This document shows, piece after piece, positions 24,761 through 34,225 of a stretch of 64,000 nucleotides of DNA (positions are counted from its first letter, which is position 1; each line of letters begins with the position of its first letter). The position numbers and the translations under genes were made by a program. Origin of the DNA: Sarcocystis neurona (taxonomy: Eukaryota; Apicomplexa; Conoidasida; Eucoccidiorida; Sarcocystidae); assembly GCA_000727475.1 (NCBI GenBank), contig KL647296.1, positions 124,001 through 188,000 on the forward strand. Reading direction: 5' to 3'. The notes beneath the pieces were generated by a model. That model saw nothing but the letters and a program-made list of their open reading frames with translations, was not told where the DNA came from and did not search any database.

Positions 24761-27017
24761 TAACGAGTGGCGCGCCTGCAGGTACTTGCACATGGTGTAC
24801 TGTTTACGCGTATGTACACGTAGAAGTCAAGAGAGTAAGAGATGTTTGTCGCCGGCTTTTCTGCATAGTGACACAAAAAAGAGACAATGACGTGACGCTC
24901 AAAGTACACAGTTTAGTTCCTGTTTAGGGGCTAGCGCAAGCTTTTACAAGAATCCGGTGGAGGAGGTGTTAATGTCTACGAACTCATATCAAATGGGTCG
25001 GGAAACACAAGTGACGCTTTGGCTGCTTGCTTTTATCAGGGAGGTGGCACTGCGTGGTGTCTGAAAAGCGCAGAACACACTGTGGTTCATTCGTGACCGC
25101 AAGACACGTCAACGTGGAGGCCACGTCAAGCAAACCCAACAATTGCACGCGTTTTTGCGCAGTTGGGCGGATTTAAGGAGAAATTCTTTTGAGGCTGTTT
25201 CTCTTATACAGAAGGTGTCTTGCATTTCTAAACAGAACACTACTACTGCAGTTTTAGACACAAGGTGAGTGCAGGTGACTGCAGTGCACTCTGCGCGCGC
25301 TTGAAATGGGCTGCACTCCTCATCAAACGCGGGCGATACCGATTAGCTATATTCTACAGTACTGATCAACATGGGAAGGGTCTCGCTTCGGACAAAATTT
25401 CTGCTCCACACGCTTGCATTCCGAGATATCTGCGTGGCCTTCACTGGAACAACCCCGTCGAGACGACAGTGGCTGCCACACGCAAGAGGCGTCCGGCTTT
25501 CCTCTCAACTGACACTCGCTGAAAATGTCGACCATCATGGATCCACGGCCACTTGCAGACCCCATCGGACTCTTCTCGCTTAACTACCACTGCACACGCA
25601 AAATATGTCCATATGCACAACAGCTTTTGAACTCACCCACTATCAACTACGAAGTGGACGCAATTTAATGTGCATATACTTATGTAGGCAACATGTTCCA
25701 TACTTTGGAGCATAATCCTCTAATAATGGTGTGAAGCAATCACCCTGAGATCTACGGGTCACAGTCCTCCTTCAACTTACACGTGATAAACGCACACAAA
25801 TATATTTGTATATGTATAGGCGTGTCTGAATATACAGTCCACCTGCAGACGCTTCACCTGTCTGCTTGTTCATTGAGCGTACCGGCTCACGCCCACCTGC
25901 AAACATTAACGGATTCTTTGTCCCTGGCGTACAAAGTGTGTTGTACTCGACATTCGCCGAATGGCGATGTAGCTCCCGTGGCTGCCAGTACATTTGTAAG
26001 ACTTGTAACAGGGTGACGTGTCATTGTTGGCGGATACTTCATAGGCATTCACACGTTGATATACCTACCTACAGTGTGTTCTCGATCGCTGCATGTAAAG
26101 CAGCCTCTTCACTGTACGCGAATGTGCTCAGATGTCTCGCTGAGAGGCAGAGTGCATGTCAAACAATGAAAAGTAGTAGGGTGCGACGGCATCCAAGCAG
26201 GAGTCCCAATCAAGTGTTAGACGTGCACGCAGATACGAGTACATCTACAGATGTACTATGGCTTGCGTAATCGTATATGCATGTGGGCTGTTGAGCCATG
26301 ACTTCTCACCGTTACCAGATAAACCTCCAGATAAACCTCCATGCTGCAAAGGTGGATTGGCGTACGTGTACAAGCGTACAGAAGTATATGCTAGAATATG
26401 AAGGACTCTTGAAAGTCGAAGGCTACTACGTGTAGCCGCAGGACATCCCTAGTGATACCAGAGTAACAATTTGTAGAGTGTACATAATCTATTCATGCAT
26501 TGATGGTGCTGTGTGAATGCGCACGCGTGGAACCACCGACAACTTTCACGGGTCTCTGCCTTCCTAGCAGACAATTTTCCTATGCACTGACATGAACAGT
26601 ACCGAGGAGAGTCTGCCTGCGGGTGTACCTTGTGCAATATTGACAGGGACGCCAGTAGGCGTATCCAGGATTAATCGTGTGGCCCGGGTTTTAGGTTCAA
26701 TATCCTTCAATATCCTTCACGAATATTTGGAGTTTCTGCTGCACCAGTTCATTGGTAGATACTGGCATTTCACGAACGCGGACGACAACACAAGAGACGA
26801 AGATACCGTGCGGCGAGTGCGCTGTTGAATCAGTGGTGAAATCAGGTACGCATTGGCGGAAAAAAGCGTGGGGTATCTTTCAAGTGCAAGACATATGTTT
26901 ACAATGATGGTATACAACGTGTGGTTGAGAAGACGTGCATATATCGATCAATACGAGAATTCGGTGGAATCTGGTTGAAGCAAAAAGGACGGCGGGCGCG
27001 TAAGACTGAGTTCGCAC
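24761..27017. other. Unassigned region after the E1-alpha gene
   Basis: Probable 3' flank and intergenic DNA. Two stretches look faintly protein-like: plus strand about 25866-26270 (a Cys/His cluster C-x4-C-x3-C-x2-C-x4-C-x-C near 25970-26030) and minus strand about 25347-25530 (six spaced Cys). Neither has a start, splice partners or a family motif that I can recognise. Confidence 0.4.
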
Positions 27018-28132
27018 CTTGGAGGGGAAAAACTTGCAGCAACTGCTATGGAGTCGCAGTTGCGACATCAGTAGCAAACGAGAGGAGACTGGGGAGAATG
27101 GACCAGCAACTGTGCTGTAGGTAGTGAACAGCAGCGACACAGGCCTCCCGGGCATAGCATGCGGCGATGCAGAGCAATAGGAACAATGTGTTCACACGTG
27201 TCTACAAGTGCCAATGTAGACGTGGGAACATCTTTCTACGTAGTACTATGTCTAAGTTGAAGTGAGATACATGTATACAGATGTATCCAGCTGGCATGGA
27301 ACCACCTACACTGCTTCACGTGTACACCTATTTAGGTGTGAACGCGCTTGAAACAGGCTTACATCGGCATACGTAGAGAGTAAGTGAAACCTTCAGCAGC
27401 GGCCTTCCCGCCAGGTCTTGTCCTCTTACGGATCTGGAGCCACCCCAGACCCACCGGCTGATGAGTCCAGTGGCCGATCCACTGCGGACGGCATTAACAG
27501 GGTAAGTGGGTAAATACAAACGTATACCTACGCGTATGGAAATACGAAGATAAACGGAGGGCCACTCATATGTGTACCTGTGCGTAATACGCCTCTTGGG
27601 CAGCCAGATGTACACAAGAAGGTATTAAACCTTCGAAGGAGAACAGAAGTGAAGGATCCGTGGAATCGTATTCAGCTAGAGGCCTCTGCTGTTTTTATCA
27701 CGTGTCACCCGATGCCGCGTTACTCATTGATGCTAGGCATCAGGATGTACCCCTTCGACATACGACGATCAAGCGGTGGTCCTCCCGGAGGGCAGCAGCC
27801 TGTTTTACTCTTCCCGTCCTTATGGAAGATTCAACATATCCTGTTCCACATGACTGTGAATGTGTATGTGTATATATATATATATATATATGCGTCGGGC
27901 ATAGCGGTGCGTACTCACTGCCATAGTCCATAAGCCCCTCCAGTTTGTCAAGTCTCAATGTAGATGTCACCACAGTTCGGCTCCACACAATACACAAAAG
28001 CGTGCAGGACACTGCCAGAACACCTTTCACGGGTACGGTATTTATATACATGAATGAACTGCATACACTCAGGGGCGCCAAGGTGGGAGCATCCATCATC
28101 CGTACGTGGGCAGACGTTAGACCCGCAGCCAT
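27018..28132 (-). CDS. Candidate three-exon gene, small membrane-anchored protein
   Basis: Not recognised. An ATG at 28132 opens a frame running to a consensus donor GTGAGT (exon 27919-28132). It contains one hydrophobic segment, VLAVSCTLLCIVW, that could be a signal anchor. Exon 27430-27481 (acceptor CCGCAG, donor GTAAGA) continues it in phase with MDRPLDSSAGGSGVAPDP. Exon 27018-27114 (acceptor CTACAG, donor GTGCGA) again keeps phase. Phase agreement over three short exons is suggestive but could be chance. No terminal exon was found, and a Cys-rich frame overlaps the first exon on the same strand, so only one of the two is likely to be coding. Confidence 0.22.
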
Positions 28133-28373
28133 TTCTATCACGCGGTAACATCTTCTGCATTAACAACCTTGTCACGATAGTGTCTACAGAAGTGCAGACT
28201 AGCGTGTTTGCAAAGGTACACACTTGTTCCTGTCGAAACGCAGGAGTCACACCATATTTGCAGGCCGGCGGGACTAATTTTTTTTTGGGTCTCTCCCTCC
28301 CGACACGCGCTTGTAGGGGCCCGCAGGACCCCAGGCATGTGTTGTCGACTCGAAAAAAAACTGTTACCATCAT
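27948..28373 (-). CDS. Hypothetical Cys-rich open frame
   Basis: An uninterrupted 141-codon frame from an ATG at 28373, with about a dozen Cys, many in its middle part (for example NGCGSNVCPRTDDGCSHLG). It lacks an obvious signal peptide and I know no family with this spacing. A shorter in-phase piece could be an internal exon following the minus-strand exon at 28947-29142: an acceptor (AATGCAG) stands just before AAGATGTTACC near 28157. It overlaps the candidate above in another frame. Frames of this length arise by chance in this window. Confidence 0.18.
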   Translation of the reverse strand: MMVTVFFRVDNTCLGSCGPLQARVGRERPKKKLVPPACKYGVTPAFRQEQVCTFANTLVCTSVDTIVTRLLMQKMLPRDRNGCGSNVCPRTDDGCSHLGAPECMQFIHVYKYRTRERCSGSVLHAFVYCVEPNCGDIYIET

Positions 28374-28657
28374 CTTTGCAGTGAGTGCCTACGTAGCTGC
28401 GTACAAATACGAAACAGGACAACTTGTATGATTTCTTCTATAGACGTATGTGTAAATGTGGAAAGTAATCCGTGATGTACCATGAGCTTGTATGTGGCAG
28501 TGGACTGGAGAGAGTTTTTGTACAATTGAATCAATTCGAATGTGGATTAGGCCATCTTTGTGAAATACGTGGGGTATGGTGCTGTGCCGTGCTCTGCAGG
28601 AAGCCTACTGTTGTGCTTTTGGGGGTGCGCACGGGTAGTAGCTGAAACACTGTGCAG

Positions 28658-28658
<1 letters not shown>

Positions 28659-28685
<27 letters not shown>
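28659..28685. repeat. TA dinucleotide microsatellite
   Basis: About 13 perfect TA units followed by CATGTATATAT, in non-coding DNA. One of the longest perfect TA runs in the window. Confidence 0.9.
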
Positions 28686-28693
<8 letters not shown>

Positions 28694-28946
28694 ATATTGA
28701 AATATATGCAAGTCTGAGAACATTCATAGCGCATATGCGTCCAGGCCGGTGAATTATGGGTACCAGTTGACGTACAGAAAAGCATCATCTGGTGCCTGGT
28801 AATGTGCTCTACGAGCACAGCCGTGGACGTGTTAACGGGTCAGGGCACGACCATGTATAGTAGAGCTTACAGGAGACGGTGCAGGACGATACTGTTGGTC
28901 CTATGCTTTCAGGCGTTGCCCAAAGCTCTCCTGTGCACGGGCTCAC

Positions 28947-29142
28947 GTGCTCAAAACGCACCCGAATATCGAAACGATACAGTTCTAGGACTGGCGTAGA
29001 CGCTACGCTCTCAGCCGATGTTGTCTCTACTACGGAAGAGCATCGTAACCAGCGAGAGCACTTCCTATTCTCCCGCTGTTGCTGCGCCACCGTTGGTGTT
29101 GCTGCTTCTGCTGCTGCCACCTTGGTTCGTCGTCGGTCAGTT
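28947..29142 (-). CDS. Candidate internal exon, Gln/Ala-rich
   Basis: Unrecognised. The minus strand reads CAG/GCA triplets, the sense used by the certain repeat-bearing gene of this window. An acceptor (GCCTGCCAG) stands before 29142 and a strong donor (GTGAGC) after 28947. The frame between is open for 65 codons (phase 2 in, phase 0 out), with AAAEAATPTVAQQQRENRK then a mixed hydrophilic stretch ending VRFEH. A second open frame (ELTDDEPRWQQQKQQ...) ends at a stop within the same interval and is the alternative reading. Confidence 0.25.
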
Positions 29143-32100
29143 CTGGCAGGCGTGTATAGCAACGTACGGACGTGCCGCTACGCTGACCCCTGTCATCGGT
29201 GTTTTTATACACTACAGTGCTGCGGTGTTACAGTGCAGCACCTCGCTGCAGCCCTAATTTCTTGAGGTACTACAGCTGCTGCAGATAGTCATGCCGCTGA
29301 TGATGCAGGTTTCGGCAACACTGATGATGATGCTGACATCGGTGAGTAGTGCTGTTACACAGTGTGTGCCGAACGGGTCGCTGCCGCGCCTATGCCAGGC
29401 GCTGACGGTATGCCTGTAGCTCCCACCACCAGTGCTGACGTTCGGGTACCTTGTACTGTGCTGGGACGTTGTTTCGGTAGCTGCTGATGGTTATCTGACG
29501 CCTCTCGTGCACCGCTGCCCCCAGGCGTGCGGCAGCAACAGTACACGCTCAACCTTCTGGCGTGTATGAGGGGCGTCGGCCCCGCGTCCGGCACACATTC
29601 ACTCTACGTGCTTCTCCCGGGAAGAAGATCGGCACTGCTGACTGGTGCTGCTCCCTTGATGTAGCATTGCTCTAAAGAAGGCTTTTCCGGCCGCTGTGGT
29701 TGCCTCGACCGTTCGTTTGCGTAAATCTGCGCTACTGAACTGGTTACAGTTCAACACGTGAGAGCGAGCTATCATCGCCTCTCACTTGTAACCGTAGCAT
29801 AGCAATCCAGCGTTCCCCCAGCTACGGCGTCGGACAGCTGCGCTGCACTGGGCCCGATCATGCATACGTTTTGGACGACAGGGTACGTGTACGAGTAGCA
29901 TGTGCTGGCTCATTTCGCAGCAGGGAGCAGCCCCTGGAGTCAAATAATATTCCTTCAGTGCACGATTTCCACATCCATGGCCGCACGTAACAAGTGCGGA
30001 GAGCGAACGGTTATAAATTGGGGAACTGTGGTCCGGTGTGTTTGCGACAGTCCCCATCATCGGCCGCTACCATCCAAATTCTTCACCGGTGCTCACTCTT
30101 CTCACTGTCACACTGTCTGGCCTTTTTTGTGGTTTTCCTTCCCGTACCGCTTTTTCTTCACACTACGTTTTGTCTTTCCTCTGCTGTTGAGTAGAGACTA
30201 AAAGTTTTGCAGTCTTTCAGCTTCGATGCGGGTGTTTCTTTGGTGCACGTCCGCTCATCTTCCCGTTATGGGGCACAAAAGCTCAACGCCAACGATCGTG
30301 CACCTCCTCCGAGAAACCACGCCACTCCACCGCCTTCGTCGCTCTCAGGAATTTGTTTCATCACATGGGACATCTCGGATAATTTGTTTGATTGCTTCCC
30401 CTAGGCGTGCCAGCCCGTAAAGGAGTCAGACAACCCCGTCCCTCGCCGTTCCACGGCAACACCGCCGGTCCCTTTTGCTTGGGTCCTTCTACCACTCCAA
30501 AGCTGCCTAGGGCGTCGCCGCCAGTTTACACGTATACCTTTTTGATCTTCCACGCTTACGGTTCCTTCGAACTGTCGTCCTTGTAGTTTTCGTGGACCCG
30601 GACTAAATCTCTCCCTCTCCACGACGATGGGCGCTCGGCAGAGCTCGAATCCATGCAGCGGTAATTACGTCCTGTCCGTAGCTCAAAGGTTTAGGATTTC
30701 TTTGGCTGTTGGCGGATACTATAAGGGAGAAGTCATCTACATTCTTCTGGTGTGAGCCGTGTCATTGCGGGTGACTAAATTTTTCTGCACCATGTTCCCC
30801 CTTCATGCGTTCTGAATTTGCCGTCAATCCTTGTATCCTCGTGCGCTGCCCTTCTCTTCTTGAATTGGAACGTGTCTGATATTCTTGCTTCCCCCCGGAG
30901 GTGGCCTAGCTGCGTGTGTTTGTCTCCGGAACGTGCAATGACAACGACACCTTACTATCACAGGATGTTACACATATGTACCTGTAATCTACCGCTGAAA
31001 ACCTCAATGAAGTTGAACACTTGCTCTTTAGCGAATTCACTAGCAGCGGCACATACGTAGTACCCAAGTGAACTGCTGCACAGGTGTGTCCTGAGCTACA
31101 GCGGGAGCACAAGAACCTCACGCGCTTAACAATGTAATATGTCGCGTTAAGTACTGCACCCGCATTTTCGGTTGAAAGCTACTTTTCTACACGAGTGGTC
31201 GTCTCCGCAAGTCTTCATTTTTGTTTAGCTGATAATTCCTGTGCCCACGAAACTGCTCTGTGGACAAAAAAGGAATGTCCCGTGTATCTACGAACACCTT
31301 CAGTATTTTTTTTCCAAATAATAACTGTGTCAATAAATTCACACTTCCTATGTAGTCGTTCGTTCTTGAATGCCGCAGTTGTACTCCGTGGGATCGCGCT
31401 GAAGGAAGAGTCTCGTCCGAAGTCGAGAAGCAGTGAGCTAAAGACGCGTCCAATACCATTGGTTTCATACGGGACCGAAATAGAGGTTGCCTCCCGTTCC
31501 TTTACATAAGCGTCCTTGATCCCTGTGTACCCTGCCGGAAGCACGCTGGGTGCAGCGCAGCTGCAGTCGTCTTTGCCACGACGGGCGGATGGTGAACCGA
31601 AGCTTTTATACGGGCACGTGGATATGCACGTACACACGCATGTACACATGTATGTACGCCGTCTAGTATCTGCGTTCCAGTCGGAGATACGAACAAGGTC
31701 GTACAACTATTCTTGGCCATTATTTGCAAAAAAGAGTGGTATTTTAGTGGTCCTCTGCCTTCTGTTGTCGTCCGTGTCCATCCTGGCCACCCCATCAGAG
31801 AAGGCGAAGTCGATGACGGTGTTTATGGTGGAGTCTGCCGCATGACGTTGATGCGACGTTTTTCTTGTGTGAACCTGTTTCAGAGTGCGAACTCGCAGAG
31901 AACAGTCGTGGTCCCTTTTGCGTGACACGTGATTACACGCCCCTCAGCTTCCACATGTGAGGGGCTGAAAAGGTTTGTCACCTCATTACTGCTTGGCTCC
32001 AGCGCCTTTGAAGGTGAAGCTATGTACTTCCTGTGATAGAGTGCAGAAGACCTGCGTTCGTATCGTTTGCTGCTTCCCCTCTTCGACGGCTGCGTGAAAA

Positions 32101-32199
32101 GCAGCAGCGGCCCTCTGTTCACTCAGTACCCGCGAGGGTGCCGGTTGTCAGCGGTCTTGAACTGAACCCTACTTCCCGCTGCCTTCTCCCTTCGCTCTC
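29143..32199. other. Unassigned region upstream of the MORN gene
   Basis: No firm gene. A GC-rich stretch at 29270-29560 has Ala/Asp-rich plus-strand readings and a consensus donor at 29343 (GTGAGT) but no usable frame upstream. Two short plus-strand frames begin Met-Gly-x(2)-SS-like: ATG 30270 (MGHKSSTP, about 50 codons) and ATG 30627 (MGARQSSNP, about 42 codons). A TATAAATT word lies at about 30011. The MORN promoter should lie in the last few hundred bases, where I see no distinct motif. Confidence 0.45.
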
Positions 32200-33738
32200 A
32201 TGGGCGCCTGCAAAAGCAAAGCGAAGGCGAAGCAGCCGGGAGCTGCTGACGCTGAGCCTGCGTCCCCTCCAGGACCGTCTGCTGGTGCGACTGCAGCTAA
32301 CGCTGCAGAGGCTGGTGGTGCCATCCCATCAGCTCCGTCCCCGTGTATCCTGGAGACAAGTGGCGCACCCGCAGGAGGAGGGGAGGAAGGCGGCAGCCCT
32401 CTTCCAACTGCAACAGCAGACAAAAAGCCGCAGCAGGCTTCTTCTGTGTCAACAGAGGAGCAGCAGCAGCGGCCTAAGGCCGGCAAAGGGAGCGGTGACG
32501 TCGGGGAGGAAACTGCTTCGTTAGAAGTTTCCTCCCCGTCTCCCGCAGTTGCTGCGCCAGCAGTTGGTAAAAAGGAAGGTGGGGGTATAGACGACGAAGA
32601 AGAAGGTCAGTTGGAAGCTCGTCCGCTTGTGACGCTAGCAAACGGTGTGACTTACGTGGGCCAGTGGTTAAACAATAAGAAACACGGGGAGGGTGTGCAG
32701 GAATGGCCTGACGGAGCGAAGTACGTAGGTCAGTGGCGTGCCGGATTTGCAGATGGCGAGGGAGTATTCACGCACTCGGACGGCGACTACTACGAGGGAC
32801 AGTGGAGACAAGACAAGGCAAACGGGTACGGGGTGTACAGACACTCAGATGGCAGTGAGTACAAGGGCGGATGGCGCGATGACAAGAAGGATGGAGAGGC
32901 GGTGGAGAGATGGGCGGATGGCTCTCATTTCGAAGGACAGTACGTAAACGGGAAGAAGGAGGGAGAAGGAAGCTTCACGTGGCCGGAGGGGTCGAATTAT
33001 CGTGGGCAATTTAAGGAAAATGAGATACACGGCAACGGTAAGTATGTCTGGGCAGATGGCCGCTGCTACGAAGGCCAGTGGGCACACAATCGCATGAATG
33101 GAGAAGGCGTTTTTATGTGGTTTGACGGCAGAAAGTACGTAGGCGGCTACGTGAATGACAAGAAAGAGGGATATGGCACGTTTTTGTGGACTGATGGACG
33201 CGCGTTTAGAGGGGGATGGGTCAACGGGAAGCAGCACGGTGTCGGAGAGTTCACCGCCAGGAATGGAGAGAAAAAACGAGGGGTGTGGGAGCATGGAGTC
33301 CGGAAGAAGTGGCTTGAGGATAACGAGGATGTCGACGAGAATGGAAATATTGTTCAGCGCAACGGGCTTCTCGAGAAGAAGGCAGTGGGGACAGAATTGG
33401 CTGGCGGAAATCCTGCAGCGTCAACCTCAGGAGGGGGTTCTTCACCACAGACAGGACGCGGTGATGCGCCAGAGGGCGGAGCAGGAACTGGACCAGCAGG
33501 AAGCTTCGACACGGGAGAGGCGAGCCGGCAGAGAACCAGCCTCGACCTAGTAAGGGGTTCATCCGAAGGCACGGCTGGCGGTGTCCTGCTGGTAGGGGAG
33601 CACCAGCAACAGCGAGGAACCGAGAGAGCTGCCAACCCCGCCAGCAACAGAACGACGGCTACGCAGCCACAAGGCGCAAACGCGGCTGGCTTGGTGCAGA
33701 AACAACAGCAACCTGCCACCGCACAGGCACACGCGTAA
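32200..33738 (+). CDS. MORN-repeat protein with N-terminal acylation signal
   Basis: A single 512-codon exon. The N-terminus MGACKSKAKAK fits co-translational N-myristoylation at Gly2 and palmitoylation at Cys4, with a basic patch that would help membrane binding. Residues 5-150 are a low-complexity Ala/Gly/Pro/Glu linker. Nine full MORN repeats of 23 residues run from about 152 to 358, each of the form Y-x-G-x-W/Y/F-x(4-5)-G-x-G...DG (YVGQW, YEGQW, YKGGW, FEGQY, YRGQF and so on), followed by one partial repeat. The tail 367-512 is Gly/Ala/Gln/Thr-rich. There is no kinase domain, although MORN-only proteins are often labelled PIP5K-like. In coccidia MORN proteins commonly sit at the membrane skeleton, basal complex or budding machinery; that role here is inferred. 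No intron is needed, unlike every other gene in the window. Confidence 0.94.
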   Translation: MGACKSKAKAKQPGAADAEPASPPGPSAGATAANAAEAGGAIPSAPSPCILETSGAPAGGGEEGGSPLPTATADKKPQQASSVSTEEQQQRPKAGKGSGDVGEETASLEVSSPSPAVAAPAVGKKEGGGIDDEEEGQLEARPLVTLANGVTYVGQWLNNKKHGEGVQEWPDGAKYVGQWRAGFADGEGVFTHSDGDYYEGQWRQDKANGYGVYRHSDGSEYKGGWRDDKKDGEAVERWADGSHFEGQYVNGKKEGEGSFTWPEGSNYRGQFKENEIHGNGKYVWADGRCYEGQWAHNRMNGEGVFMWFDGRKYVGGYVNDKKEGYGTFLWTDGRAFRGGWVNGKQHGVGEFTARNGEKKRGVWEHGVRKKWLEDNEDVDENGNIVQRNGLLEKKAVGTELAGGNPAASTSGGGSSPQTGRGDAPEGGAGTGPAGSFDTGEASRQRTSLDLVRGSSEGTAGGVLLVGEHQQQRGTERAANPASNRTTATQPQGANAAGLVQKQQQPATAQAHA

Positions 33739-34225
33739 TGCAAAGGCTTTTACCCCAAACACCTGTAGGCCAGACAGCCGACGTACTGCTGAAAAAGCAG
33801 CAGCAGCCCTAGTGAGTCGGGAGGCCATCAGCGTAGCATACGCGGCACTGCCACGGCGAAGTATCCGCCCGAGAGTGGTTGGCCGGATGCGACTAGTTCA
33901 GCCAGAACCACGATGCGAAACGTAACTTCATATGAGGACGGCAACAGAAGCGGCAATGGTTTTACTCAAAAATGAAAAAACAGAGACAATAGAAGTGAGG
34001 TGGAAACAGGAAGGAGAAGGAGTGACAGAGAGCAGCACCACGAGCGCGGAACCAGCATCACTCGTCTGTTTCTCTTCAGGCACTAAATTTGAACTGTGTA
34101 AACGAACTTTGCCGCTGTCACGTGTTTCCAAAAGCTGGGACCTTTCGAGTTTCGCATTTGAGTTTGATCCTTACATCAATGGGTGGACGTAAAGCTGCAT
34201 TGCTGGGTGGTTCTGAGTGCCTCAG
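33739..34225. other. Spacer between MORN gene and next gene
   Basis: Probable 3' untranslated region of the MORN gene. A frame from 33932 to 34192 is open but has no clear acceptor, and its only donor would leave an impossibly short intron before the exon at 34226. No polyadenylation signal stands out. Confidence 0.5.

Noticed and set aside
30270..31000. Possible retroviral or LTR-type leader and gag start (Met-Gly frame after a TATA word)
   Set aside because: No primer-binding site, no paired long terminal repeats, and no reverse transcriptase or protease motif anywhere nearby.
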